The notes under the pieces are model-generated. The model was not told the origin of the DNA, made no database searches, and worked only from the letters and a program-made list of their open reading frames with translations. A stretch of DNA of 64,000 nt from an uncultured Bacteroides sp. GTDB taxonomy: Bacteria; Bacteroidota; Bacteroidia; Bacteroidales; Bacteroidaceae. Where the stretch lies: contig CASDXF010000002.1 in the NCBI GenBank assembly GCA_949285075.1, forward strand, positions 1 through 64,000. Direction: 5' to 3'. The position numbers and the translations under genes were made by a program. Shown here in pieces: positions 53,630 to 62,288 of this stretch; position 1 is the first letter of the stretch, and each line of letters starts with the position of its first letter.

Positions 53630-55768
53630 ATGATTAATCCAATTGTTAAGACGATCGAGTTGCCCGATGGAAGGACCATCACGCTCGAAACGGGAAAGTT
53701 GGCAAAACAGGCAGATGGTTCTGTGATGCTGCGCATGGGAAACACCATGCTGTTGGCCACTGTTTGTGCCGCTAAAGATGCAGTTCCCGGTACAGATTTT
53801 ATGCCTTTGCAGGTAGAGTATAAGGAAAAGTTCGCGGCGTTCGGCCGTTTCCCCGGCGGTTTCACCAAGCGGGAGGGTCGCGCTTCCGATTATGAAATTC
53901 TGACTTGCCGCCTTGTAGACCGCGCTCTACGTCCTTTATTCCCCGATAACTATCACGCGGAAGTATACGTAAACATTATCTTGTTTTCAGCCGATGGCGT
54001 AGACATGCCGGACGCTTTGGCCGGGTTGGCCGCTTCCGCCGCGCTTTCCGTTTCCGATATTCCTTTCAATGGGCCGATTTCCGAGGTGCGCGTGGCGCGT
54101 ATCGACGGGAAATTTGTGATTGACCCGACGTTCGAACAATTGGAGAAAGCGGATATGGACATCATGGTCGCCGCCACCTACGAGAACATCATGATGGTGG
54201 AAGGCGAGATGAAAGAAGTGTCGGAAGCTGACTTGCTGGAAGCGATGAAGGCGGCTCACGAGGCCATTAAGGTACACTGCAAGGCGCAGATGGAGCTGAC
54301 CGAAGAGGTTGGAAAGACCGTGAAGCGCGAATACTGCCACGAGGAGAACGACGAGGAGCTGCGTAAGGCGGTGCACGACGCTTGCTACGACAAGGCTTAC
54401 GCCATTGCCGCTTCGGGCAATAAGAACAAGCACGAGCGTCAAGACGCTTTCGACGCTATCTGCGAGGAGTTTAAGGCGCAATACACGGAAGAGGAACTGG
54501 AAGAAAAGGCTCCGTTGATAGACCGCTACTATCACGACGTGGAGAAGGAGGCGATGCGTCGCTGCATCCTTGACGAAGGCAAGCGTCTCGACGGCCGTAC
54601 CACGACCGAAATCCGTCCTATCTGGTGCGAGGTAGGCTATCTGCCCGGCCCGCACGGCTCGGCTATCTTTACCCGCGGCGAGACCCAGTCGTTGACTTCC
54701 GTTACTTTGGGCACGAAGGCGGACGAGAAGACGATAGACGACGTGCTGAATCAGGGCAAGGAGCGTTTCCTGCTTCACTATAACTTCCCGCCCTTCTCTA
54801 CGGGCGAGGCGAAGGCGCAGCGCGGGGTAGGCCGCCGCGAGATTGGCCACGGCCATTTGGCTTGGCGCGCGCTGAAGGGACAGATTCCCGCCGACTATCC
54901 TTACGTCGTGCGCGTGGTTTCGGATATCCTTGAGTCTAACGGCTCTTCTTCAATGGCTACGGTTTGCGCCGGAACGTTGGCGCTGATGGACGCCGGCGTG
55001 AAGATTAAGAAACCGGTATCGGGAATCGCTATGGGACTCATCAAGAACGCGGGCGAGGAGAAGTACGCCGTGCTTTCCGACATTCTTGGCGACGAGGACC
55101 ATTTGGGAGACATGGACTTCAAGGTGACCGGAACGAGAGACGGTATCACGGCCACGCAGATGGATATCAAGGTGGACGGACTGTCGTACGACATTCTGGA
55201 ACGCGCGCTGAATCAGGCGAAGGAAGGACGTATGCACATCCTCGACAAGATTACGGAGACTATCGCCGAGCCGCGTCCTGAGCTGAAAGACCACGCTCCG
55301 CGCATCGAGACCATGACTATTCCGAAGGAGTTCATCGGAGCCGTTATCGGCCCGGGCGGAAAGATTATACAGGGCATGCAGGAAGAGACCGGAGCGATAA
55401 TCTCTATCGAAGAGGTAGACGGCGTGGGCCATATCGAGGTGGCCGGAACCAACAAGAAGTCTATCGAGGACGCCATGCGCATGATTAAGGCGATTGTGGC
55501 CATTCCGGAGGTAGGCGAGGTGTATAAGGGCAAGGTGCGCTCCATTATGCCCTACGGAGCTTTCGTCGAGTTCCTGCCGGGTAAGGACGGTCTGCTCCAC
55601 ATCTCCGAGATAGACTGGAAACGTCTAGAGACGGTAGAGGAAGCGGGCATTAAGGAAGGCGACGAAATCGAGGTGAAGCTTATCGACATCGACCCGAAGA
55701 CGGGCAAGTTCAAGCTTTCAAGGAGAGTGTTGCTGCCAAAGCCCGAGCGAGGTGAGAAGAAAAAGTAA
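53630..55768 (+). CDS. pnp: Polyribonucleotide nucleotidyltransferase
   Basis: A 712-residue protein with two RNase PH-like domains (first: [20 protein letters not shown]; second: [20 protein letters not shown] and [12 protein letters not shown]), a KH domain ([20 protein letters not shown], near 565) and a C-terminal S1 domain ([20 protein letters not shown], near 630). It degrades RNA phosphorolytically from the 3' end in the cytosol. The upstream gene is divergent. Confidence 0.97.
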   Translation: MINPIVKTIELPDGRTITLETGKLAKQADGSVMLRMGNTMLLATVCAAKDAVPGTDFMPLQVEYKEKFAAFGRFPGGFTKREGRASDYEILTCRLVDRALRPLFPDNYHAEVYVNIILFSADGVDMPDALAGLAASAALSVSDIPFNGPISEVRVARIDGKFVIDPTFEQLEKADMDIMVAATYENIMMVEGEMKEVSEADLLEAMKAAHEAIKVHCKAQMELTEEVGKTVKREYCHEENDEELRKAVHDACYDKAYAIAASGNKNKHERQDAFDAICEEFKAQYTEEELEEKAPLIDRYYHDVEKEAMRRCILDEGKRLDGRTTTEIRPIWCEVGYLPGPHGSAIFTRGETQSLTSVTLGTKADEKTIDDVLNQGKERFLLHYNFPPFSTGEAKAQRGVGRREIGHGHLAWRALKGQIPADYPYVVRVVSDILESNGSSSMATVCAGTLALMDAGVKIKKPVSGIAMGLIKNAGEEKYAVLSDILGDEDHLGDMDFKVTGTRDGITATQMDIKVDGLSYDILERALNQAKEGRMHILDKITETIAEPRPELKDHAPRIETMTIPKEFIGAVIGPGGKIIQGMQEETGAIISIEEVDGVGHIEVAGTNKKSIEDAMRMIKAIVAIPEVGEVYKGKVRSIMPYGAFVEFLPGKDGLLHISEIDWKRLETVEEAGIKEGDEIEVKLIDIDPKTGKFKLSRRVLLPKPERGEKKK

Positions 55769-55795
55769 TACGTGATAATAGTCTATATAAAATGT

Positions 55796-55839
55796 CGGGG
55801 CTGTATCAAGTGACTACTTGAGGCAGTTCCGCTTTTTTA
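55796..55839 (+). terminator. Probable pnp terminator
   Basis: An imperfect stem (CGGGGCTG with CAGTTCCG outside, CAAGT with ACTTG inside, from 55796) is followed by CTTTTTTA. Confidence 0.55.
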
Positions 55840-55890
55840 TTTTGAAAACGACAATTGGTCAGCAATGTGTGTTGTTTAATTCGTTTTTAC

Positions 55891-55898
55891 TATTTTTG
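55891..55898 (+). promoter_or_regulatory. Possible promoter -7 box upstream of the structured RNA region
   Basis: TATTTTTG matches TAnnTTTG; transcription would start near 55905, well before the stem at 56084. A weaker box (TATAAATTG) occurs at about 56055, only 30 bases before the stem. Confidence 0.4.
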
Positions 55899-56083
55899 CG
55901 AGTGATAGAACGAGTGTTAATGTTTTAAAGTGGATGCCTATGGATTAAATTAAGCGAATGAACGTTTCGGAATGGTGTAAGATTAGACACACATTTCTTT
56001 AAGTTAGATAATAAGAGTATTAATTAACGAAGAAGCGTTCTGTTTTGAACTTGTATATAAATTGAGCTTTCAGCTCTTGTTCT

Positions 56084-56209
56084 CTTTCATTTGAATACCG
56101 CCAATATTCTACTCGTGAGGACAAGCAGATTGGAAGTTCACGCTCATAAGGCGTGGACTATTCGTTGCTTGTTACGAGTGAGGTCACTTGGCGGTAACCT
56201 AAATGAAAG
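56084..56209 (+). ncRNA. Candidate structured RNA (long interrupted hairpin)
   Basis: Successive paired arms: CTTTCATTT/AAATGAAAG (56084-56092 with 56201-56209), TACCGCCAA/TTGGCGGTA (56096-56104 with 56188-56196), ACTCGT/ACGAGT (56111-56116 with 56174-56179), CAAGCA/TGCTTG (56122-56127 with 56166-56171) and an apical stem (56136-56143 with 56151-56158). An internal loop of 6 and 8 bases separates the second and third stems, a layout reminiscent of 6S RNA. It could be an independent sRNA or a leader of the gene at 56261. A short hairpin GAGCTTTCAGCTC is just upstream and a GC-poor hairpin plus T-run (about 56208-56243) follows. Confidence 0.5.
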
Positions 56210-56260
56210 GCAAGTTAAGGATAGTTTCACGCCTTCTTCTTTTTATCAGGTTAAATTATT

Positions 56261-58168
56261 ATGGAAAAGAAAAGAATTAAGTATTTGCCTTTTGCAATAT
56301 TGCTTAATATCATTATTGCTTTCACTTCTTGTTCTATAGAAGAAGATTATAACAACGATACCCCAATTGGCGATAGTGAAAAGAAAGATGTTATTTTATC
56401 AAAAGACTACATTAAAGGAGCGGACACTTTCTTATATTCCAATGGTGTTGCCATGAGTGTAGCTACAGATTCAGTTGGCAATGAAATGTGTTATAGAATT
56501 TTTATCGACTCATTAGACTTTAATAATAATGAATGGGTAGAAGAAAAAGCCCTAATTGTTTATTGTGATTCAAATTACAGACCTATTTATGCAGGTAATC
56601 TTAATGGGAATTTGATGCAATTTTTTTATTCGGATAAGAATACCTTCAGCGTAACCATATTTCGTGAAGGAAATGAAATAGCTGAACTTCCAGATATCCA
56701 GATGCCTGATGATTTTACAGTGAAAGTACGGGCGGCGAGGGATGCTAGTGTTAGTGATATAAATACGGCATTGAGTGTATTAGGCCTATTGCAAGATGCT
56801 ATGACAACCAATGATATGGCTTTAGCTTTAGACATTGGATCAATATTGGTACCAGAAGCGTTGCCTGAATTAGTATCAGAAAACTGGTCTGGACTTGTTA
56901 ATGAGGGGGCTTCATTATTCCTTTCTTATCTTGGTACACATTTTTCTAAGGCTGTTTCAGGGTATATAGGATTAATGCTTACGGGTATAGAGACTGTCAA
57001 TGCCGCAAAAGATTGGGTTGTTAGAGAATATATAGGCGATATAACTCCTAAGATTACTTTCATAGAATTGGAAGGGCAGAGCTCTGTTAATATTCGTGTG
57101 GAATTTGAAGGCTCAGGCTTTGCTTCGAATATGAAAGAGGCTCCTTTTTATCGCATTATTTATTGGAAAGAACAAAACGGCGTGTTGATAGAAGAATATA
57201 AGACTGATTCTAAAGTTGCTAAGTATGGATTTAATATAGATAATATACCATTAAATTCTACAGGTGTTTATGCTTTTCAGGTTATTGTATACCCGGGTTT
57301 ATTTGAGAACCTTGACTTTCTTATGAGATATTATAGCTATCATAGTAACATAGCACGAATAAAAATCCCTCCGCTTTATTTAACCTATTTAGAACAAGAC
57401 CATAATTATAAGGCGACTTATAAAGACGGAGCTGTTGTAGCTTCCATAAAGGCTGCAATCGATTATCAATCGGAACAGGATGAAGTCGTTTTATCTTATT
57501 ATAATGATTATGGTATATATATAAAAAATGGGGATCGGGAATTGGACTTATACTCTGCCAAAGAAAATGGAGGTAATGAATATAATATTACGTTACACGT
57601 TCCTAAGGAAAGTTTTACATTAAATTATAACGATTATATAGCTATCTCTGATGATATAAGAATTGGGGTGTATACGATAGACGGTTATGGTATAAGAGAG
57701 TATTATGATGAAAGGACTCTTCAAGTTATTTATGATGAAAGGCCAAGTATTACACTTCAAAATGTGCAGCTCATTTCTACTGGGCCTTATTCAGACAATG
57801 ATAAATGGGATACGAAAAGCAATTATGTGTTTTCTTATGAACTGGCGGGGAGCTTATTTATAGACGGTCTATATTATAGTAGTTTCGGGACCTTTTGGGA
57901 TACTCAGTTCAATCGTGAAATACGTAATTATTCTGATGGATTGAATAGGTACGGTAGTGGTATTCTGTATAACTGGGGAGATACTTACCTCTCTACGTAT
58001 TATGGTATTTATGCTATTGTAAACGGTAAAGAAATTGCTCCTAATAATTATATGAAGTTTCTTGGTAACGCTAATTGTATTATGGTAAATTCCATAAATG
58101 TAGCAAACTCATATAGTCGTTCTATTTCTACCGATGGAATAATGCCTTCCATGAACATTGATGAGTGA
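56261..58168 (+). CDS. AT-rich lipoprotein, unknown function
   Basis: A 635-residue protein with lipoprotein signal MEKKRIKYLPFAILLNIIIA ending in the lipobox TSCS (Cys24). It is markedly more AT-rich than pnp and the PCMD gene, and has no recognised domain. A helical segment (SDINTALSVLGLLQDAMTTN, then LALDIGSILVPEALPELVSE) follows an N-terminal acidic region. The C-terminal half is beta-rich and aromatic (YYSSFGTFWDTQFNREIRNY). Probably a surface or periplasmic lipoprotein acquired by transfer. The structured RNA lies 52 bases upstream. Confidence 0.65.
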   Translation: MEKKRIKYLPFAILLNIIIAFTSCSIEEDYNNDTPIGDSEKKDVILSKDYIKGADTFLYSNGVAMSVATDSVGNEMCYRIFIDSLDFNNNEWVEEKALIVYCDSNYRPIYAGNLNGNLMQFFYSDKNTFSVTIFREGNEIAELPDIQMPDDFTVKVRAARDASVSDINTALSVLGLLQDAMTTNDMALALDIGSILVPEALPELVSENWSGLVNEGASLFLSYLGTHFSKAVSGYIGLMLTGIETVNAAKDWVVREYIGDITPKITFIELEGQSSVNIRVEFEGSGFASNMKEAPFYRIIYWKEQNGVLIEEYKTDSKVAKYGFNIDNIPLNSTGVYAFQVIVYPGLFENLDFLMRYYSYHSNIARIKIPPLYLTYLEQDHNYKATYKDGAVVASIKAAIDYQSEQDEVVLSYYNDYGIYIKNGDRELDLYSAKENGGNEYNITLHVPKESFTLNYNDYIAISDDIRIGVYTIDGYGIREYYDERTLQVIYDERPSITLQNVQLISTGPYSDNDKWDTKSNYVFSYELAGSLFIDGLYYSSFGTFWDTQFNREIRNYSDGLNRYGSGILYNWGDTYLSTYYGIYAIVNGKEIAPNNYMKFLGNANCIMVNSINVANSYSRSISTDGIMPSMNIDE

Positions 58169-58280
58169 ATAAGAAGCATGCGTATGGAATATAGTCCCTC
58201 ATCGGTAGCTTTTTTAGTGCCGTTGAGGGATTGTAAAAGGGAAGATGAAGTCTTAACAAGGCTCAGTGAGGCATAAAAAA

Positions 58281-58354
58281 GAATCGGAAAGTACCCCCAT
58301 ACTTTCCGATTCGAAACAGCCAAAAATCGACCTTAATCAATTTATTAACTTAAC
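58281..58354 (-). ncRNA. Candidate small RNA (minus strand promoter plus terminator)
   Basis: On the minus strand TATATTTG (58368-58361 on plus coordinates) is a -7 box. About 45 bases later comes the perfect 12-bp stem GAATCGGAAAGT/ACTTTCCGATTC (plus 58281-58292 and 58301-58312), followed on the minus strand by TTTTTT. A ~75-nt transcript is predicted; no protein-coding gene ends here on that strand. Confidence 0.4.
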
Positions 58355-58505
58355 ACGTTGCAAATATATGGCATTTTTCTGAAACTATCCTCCTCTTTAT
58401 CAGAAGAAAGTTGCGCGATACCTCTCGCGGATAACTATTTTTATTATTTGGGGCGTGAAACGGACATCCCTCATCCTTCCTTTTCCTCGTTTGAGAGGCG
58501 GGGCT

Positions 58506-58686
58506 ATCTCTCGCGAGCCGTAGGGCTGACTGTCGCGCGGGTGATTGCCCTGCCCAGAAATAGGGCGTAGCGGCCCGTTTCTCCGCTTTCTTCATCACTG
58601 CCGGTTTCTTAAAGGGAAAGGGGCGGAGGACATGGGAAAAACGGGACGCGGATTGCGGGAAACGGAACGTAAGCGAAACGGGCCGG
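58506..58686. repeat. Degenerate 22-bp repeat units, copy F
   Basis: One clear unit in reverse orientation at 58506-58527 (CTCGCGAGCCGTAGGGC core), then fragments, then units in forward orientation at 58621, 58643 and 58665 that keep GGGC/GGAC starts and a CATG or TGCG centre. The second set most resembles copy D at 9345. The region 58350-58897 has no credible gene. Confidence 0.55.
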
Positions 58687-58897
58687 AGATGAAAAAAAAG
58701 CTCTTCTTTTCCTCAAAAAGCGCCGTTTTGAGCCGCTTTTTCTCCTTTTATCTTAAAAATGGAACATAAAATATCGAAAATAGGCCTTGCGGAGTCAGGA
58801 AAAATGGCGTTAATTTGCAGCCGATAAAACAGGCGATATGTGTGATGGATATTACGTGTACGCCTTTTTGTATGTTAATTAATAAAAATAAAGGAGA

Positions 58898-60835
58898 ATG
58901 AGAAAGTATTTGTTTTTTTATCTGTTTAGCATGATGTGCGCCGTGACGCTCTTCACCGCTTGTAGCGACGATGACGACAACAACGGAAACGGCAACGGAA
59001 ACGACGATGTAGTAGAGACTGTTGTGCTTCAAAATTATGTGGTAGGTACATACGACGGTAGTTTGACGGTAGATATGATGGGAACTCCTGTAACTGAGGA
59101 CCCTTTGGCGCAACGAATCTTCATCAAGGCGGACGGCAGCGAAAATGTAGAGTTGTCGCTGCGTAACTTCTCTATAAATGTGGGTGGAACTGCTATTCCT
59201 GTAGGTGACATTATAGTAGGCGGAGTCGTATTGTCGGGAGACGCTAATAACGTGACATTGGAAGAAACAACCGTGACCTTGCAGCACGACTTGTTGGGTG
59301 AGCTTCCCACGACGATAAGCGGAAACGTGGCAGGCGGAGTAGCTAACCTGACAATCGATGTGATTTGGACTAACAATGGACAGCAAGTCCCTATTGCGGT
59401 GACTTATAACGGTACACGCACTAGCACGGAAGTAGACGACGCTGACTATGCGCTGACATTGGCCGCATGGTACGCTCGTACAGACCTGACTGCCGAGGGG
59501 TTGCCCGAAGATACGGAATTGACTTGGCCTAACGACGGAATCGAAATCACTTACGCAAGCTATAATACGGTAAATATAAGCAGCTTCCCTATCACATTCT
59601 TGCCTAACGCGCAGTATATTGAGCTTGAGAATGTAGCGATTGAGAACTCTACAGACGGTATTCAGATAAAGGAAACTACCGCAACGTTTGAAGATAGAAA
59701 CAACGGAACGGTAGAGGCTACCTTGTCCGGTGTGATGAAGGACAATGTATTGACGCTGAACATTAAGTTAGTGTCTGCTCAATACACAGTGAACTATGTA
59801 TATACAGGCGGAAGACAACTGACCGGAAACGACATCGAAAGCTTCACTGTGGAAGGTGAGGGCATTCTGGTACAGCCGGAAATCGACCCGGACGCTACGA
59901 GCAATGTTTCGGTAGTGTTCTATGTAAGCGAAGGCACTACTAACCGCTCTTTCGTTCCGACTCTGACTATTTCTGATGGTGCGACTATTCAGCTGAACGG
60001 TGCGGATTATACTTCAGGTACGGCGGTAGACTTCACGGAAGCGCAGTCATTCGTAGTAACTTCACAGAGAGGACAGTCGAAGACATACAATGTTTCCGTA
60101 CAAGAAATGAACTATACGTTCGAGCAAAACTTTGATGGAGACTGGACTACGGATGCTACATCAGGATATCAAGAACCGGGTAACGGTTGGTCTACATCCA
60201 ATGCGGGGTTATCATTCATCAAGGCATTGGGTATGTATAGTGGCGAATGGGTGGTTTCGAAAGACGAAGACGGGAGTGCCAAGATTCTGAGTGCGGATAC
60301 ACAAGGAAGGGATATGTTTATCGCTAAAGTACCCAAAGTAACTTCGGGAACGGTGTTCAACGGTATATTCTCGGTAAACATTAGCAATACCTTAAAGAGT
60401 ACCCAGTTCGGTCAGCCTTGCATCAACGAGCCGCGCACATTTAGCGGAAGATACAAATATACTCCGGGAGAAGTTTACTATACTTGCGCAGACCCTGTAA
60501 ACAATGCGCATAAAGCAGAGGTAGACGATTCTAAGGTAGACGCTCCGGCCATCAACGCTGTGTTGTACGAGGCTGATACTTATACCTTCGACACGTTGGA
60601 TGGTACTAATCTGCTGACTTCGGACAAGATTGCCGCTATCGCTTCGGTTGACGGTACTACGCAGGCTGATTATGTAGACTTCTCTGTAGACTTCGTATGG
60701 CAGAATGGCAAGTCTTGGGACGCTACCAAGAAGTACAAGCTCGCTATTGTATGCTCTTCGAGCAAGGACGGTGACAAGTTCTCCGGTGCTCCGGGCAGCG
60801 TATTGAATATAGACGATTTGAGCGTTTCATTCTAA
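58898..60835 (+). CDS. Lipoprotein with calycin-like beta-barrels and C-terminal PCMD domain
   Basis: A 645-residue protein (MRKYLFFYLFSMMCAVTLFT, lipobox TACS) with an acidic Asp/Asn-rich linker. The N-terminal ~270 residues contain two calycin-like units (VVGTYDGSLTVDMMG; TATFEDRNNGTVEATLSG). A cadherin-like middle (FTVEGEGILVQPEIDPDATS) leads to a C-terminal putative carbohydrate metabolism domain (FEQNFDGDWTTDATSGYQEP, VNISNTLKSTQFGQPC, VLNIDDLSVSF). Bacteroidales surface lipoproteins with this plan are often linked to glycan utilisation or fimbria-like structures; this one stands alone. A terminator follows. Confidence 0.8.
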   Translation: MRKYLFFYLFSMMCAVTLFTACSDDDDNNGNGNGNDDVVETVVLQNYVVGTYDGSLTVDMMGTPVTEDPLAQRIFIKADGSENVELSLRNFSINVGGTAIPVGDIIVGGVVLSGDANNVTLEETTVTLQHDLLGELPTTISGNVAGGVANLTIDVIWTNNGQQVPIAVTYNGTRTSTEVDDADYALTLAAWYARTDLTAEGLPEDTELTWPNDGIEITYASYNTVNISSFPITFLPNAQYIELENVAIENSTDGIQIKETTATFEDRNNGTVEATLSGVMKDNVLTLNIKLVSAQYTVNYVYTGGRQLTGNDIESFTVEGEGILVQPEIDPDATSNVSVVFYVSEGTTNRSFVPTLTISDGATIQLNGADYTSGTAVDFTEAQSFVVTSQRGQSKTYNVSVQEMNYTFEQNFDGDWTTDATSGYQEPGNGWSTSNAGLSFIKALGMYSGEWVVSKDEDGSAKILSADTQGRDMFIAKVPKVTSGTVFNGIFSVNISNTLKSTQFGQPCINEPRTFSGRYKYTPGEVYYTCADPVNNAHKAEVDDSKVDAPAINAVLYEADTYTFDTLDGTNLLTSDKIAAIASVDGTTQADYVDFSVDFVWQNGKSWDATKKYKLAIVCSSSKDGDKFSGAPGSVLNIDDLSVSF

Positions 60836-60855
60836 TAAACACTCCTATATTTATG

Positions 60856-60893
60856 AAGCGAGCGTCCCCGCATTGTCGGGAACGCTCGCTTTG
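60856..60893 (+). terminator. Intrinsic terminator of the PCMD lipoprotein gene
   Basis: AAGCGAGCGT (about 60857) pairs with ACGCTCGCTT (about 60882-60891), with an inner CCCG/CGGG stem. Confidence 0.75.
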
Positions 60894-60991
60894 CTATTTG
60901 TGGCCTTACCGCTTCCCCTCCGGCGGCAGGCTTTGGAAATGCCGGGTCGCCCAGACCTGAATGAGCAGGCACTTTATGCTTATGTCTTTAA

Positions 60992-61049
60992 GGACGGTGG
61001 AACCGTCCCACGATGCTTAGCCTACGGTTCGGCTTTGCCGTACCGTAGG
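60992..61049. other. Two hairpins in the intergenic region
   Basis: GGACGGT-GGA-ACCGTCC at 60992-61008 and CCTACGGT-T-CGGC-TTT-GCCG-T-ACCGTAGG at 61021-61049, the latter followed by TTTTGA and so terminator-like on the plus strand. Confidence 0.5.
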
Positions 61050-61135
61050 TTTTGACGTGCCTCCCTCACGCCTCGACCTCGAAGGGGTCGAACCTCTCTC
61101 CTCCATTTCTGCGCCTCCTTTTTTGTACGATTCAC

Positions 61136-61296
61136 ACTCTTGCCTCGTTTGCAGTGTTGCTCTTGCCGCGCAAGTACCTTTGCTCTTGCCGCGCAAGTAC
61201 CTTTGCTCTTGCCATGCAAGTACCTTTGCTCTTGCCATGCAAGTACCTTTGCTCTTACCGCATTTGCACCGTTGCTCTCGCCGTGCGTATAGCGTT
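61136..61296. repeat. 23-bp tandem array with TACCTTTG in each central unit
   Basis: Seven units of 23 bp start at 61136, 61159, 61182, 61205, 61228, 61251 and 61274. The four central units share GCTCTTGCC, GCAAG and TACCTTT; the first and last two are diverged. Each central unit has the small inverted repeat CTTGC...GCAAG and the string TACCTTTG (61175, 61198, 61221, 61244), identical to a promoter -7 box. Confidence 0.8.
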
Positions 61297-61310
61297 AGTG
61301 ATTATCAGGG

Positions 61311-61435
61311 AGCCTTAATAGAGGTATTAAGGGAGTCCTAATAGGAGTATTAAGGATGTCCTAATAGAGGCATTAGGGATGTCTTAATAGGGGTATTAAA
61401 GGTGTCTTGATAGAGGTATTAAGGATGCCTTAAGG
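61311..61435. repeat. Second 23-bp tandem array, palindromic units
   Basis: Five full units start at 61311, 61334, 61357, 61380 and 61403, plus a partial unit to 61435. The best unit holds the palindrome CCTTAATA-GAGG-TATTAAGG (61313-61332). It begins 14 bases after the first array, with the same period but unrelated sequence. Confidence 0.8.
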
Positions 61436-61459
61436 TGTAATTGGCCTTCCTGAAAACGG

Positions 61460-61504
61460 AAAGGGCGTAAAGGGAGGCGAATCACCATTCCCTTTACGCC
61501 CTTT
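61460..61504. terminator. Terminator of the aquaporin gene
   Basis: AAAGGGCGTAAAGGGA (61460-61475) pairs with TCCCTTTACGCCCTTT (61489-61504), just downstream of the aquaporin stop on the minus strand. Confidence 0.8.
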
Positions 61505-61532
61505 GGGTTATGCTGTGTGCGAGGCAGGCGGG

Positions 61533-62204
61533 TTATTGCTTGTCGCTTACGGCTTTCCATACGAGGGCGGACAGGAGAGCGCCTACGAGGGGAGCCACGA
61601 TGAAGAGCCAGAGCTGAGACAACGCCGCTCCGCCTTCGAACAAGGCCGGGGCGATGCTGCGCGCCGGGTTGACGGACGTGCCGGTGATGGGGATGCAGAC
61701 GATGTGCACCAAGACGAGAGAAAGGCCGATGGCCAGTCCCGCGAAGTTGCCCGCTCCTTTCTTCGGGTCGGTAGCGCCCAGTACCACCAGTACGAATACG
61801 AACGTGAAGAACATCTCGGCGAGGAAGCCGCCTAGCGGACTGACACCCGTAGCGCAGGCGTTAGCCCCCGTAGTGGTGGCGTAGGTCATGTCGATGTTGC
61901 TTGTCAGCAGCCAGAGGATAGAGGAGCCAATCAGCGCGCCGATGACTTGGAACAGCATATACATCAGTCCGTCTTTCGTGCCTATGCGCCCCGAGAGCAT
62001 GCACCCGAACGTGATGGCCGGGTTGATGTGGCATCCGGAGACGCCTCCGATAGTGTAGGCCATGGCCACGACAGAGAGGCCGAACGCCATAGCTACCATT
62101 AATACCTGTGCGGGAGTGCCGCAACCGCCGTTGAATATGGCACTGCCACATCCCATCAGTACGAGAACCATTGTACCGATCATTTCAGCTAAATACCTTT
62201 TCAT
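61533..62204 (-). CDS. aqpZ: Aquaporin (MIP family, AqpZ-like)
   Basis: A 223-residue membrane protein with six hydrophobic segments and both aquaporin boxes: CHINPAITFG near 59 and TSVNPARSIAPAL near 177. The residues around the second box (NPARS) fit a water channel rather than a glycerol facilitator, which would usually have NPARD there. A promoter box is at 62230-62237 and a terminator after the stop. Confidence 0.9.
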   Translation of the reverse strand: MKRYLAEMIGTMVLVLMGCGSAIFNGGCGTPAQVLMVAMAFGLSVVAMAYTIGGVSGCHINPAITFGCMLSGRIGTKDGLMYMLFQVIGALIGSSILWLLTSNIDMTYATTTGANACATGVSPLGGFLAEMFFTFVFVLVVLGATDPKKGAGNFAGLAIGLSLVLVHIVCIPITGTSVNPARSIAPALFEGGAALSQLWLFIVAPLVGALLSALVWKAVSDKQ

Positions 62205-62229
62205 AGTCCTTAATCTTTAAAAGTCTGCT

Positions 62230-62237
62230 CAAATATA
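62230..62237 (-). promoter_or_regulatory. Promoter -7 box of aqpZ
   Basis: CAAATATA on the plus strand reads TATATTTG on the coding strand, 26 bases before the start at 62204. Confidence 0.6.
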
Positions 62238-62288
62238 GCGAGATAATTCCGCAATTCAAGGAATTCGCCTTGTTTTTTTGACGAAAAG

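Noticed and set aside
56084-56209. Structured region considered as RNase P, SRP RNA, tmRNA or an integron attC site.
   Set aside because: None of the conserved sequence blocks of these RNAs or sites could be found; only the stem layout supports a 6S-like guess.
61017-61238. Minus-strand frames through the 23-bp array (61017-61238, 61022-61219).
   Set aside because: They only translate the repeat in two frames and have no start context.
61136-61435. Tandem repeats considered as a CRISPR array.
   Set aside because: The 23-bp units are contiguous with no unique spacers and no cas genes are nearby.
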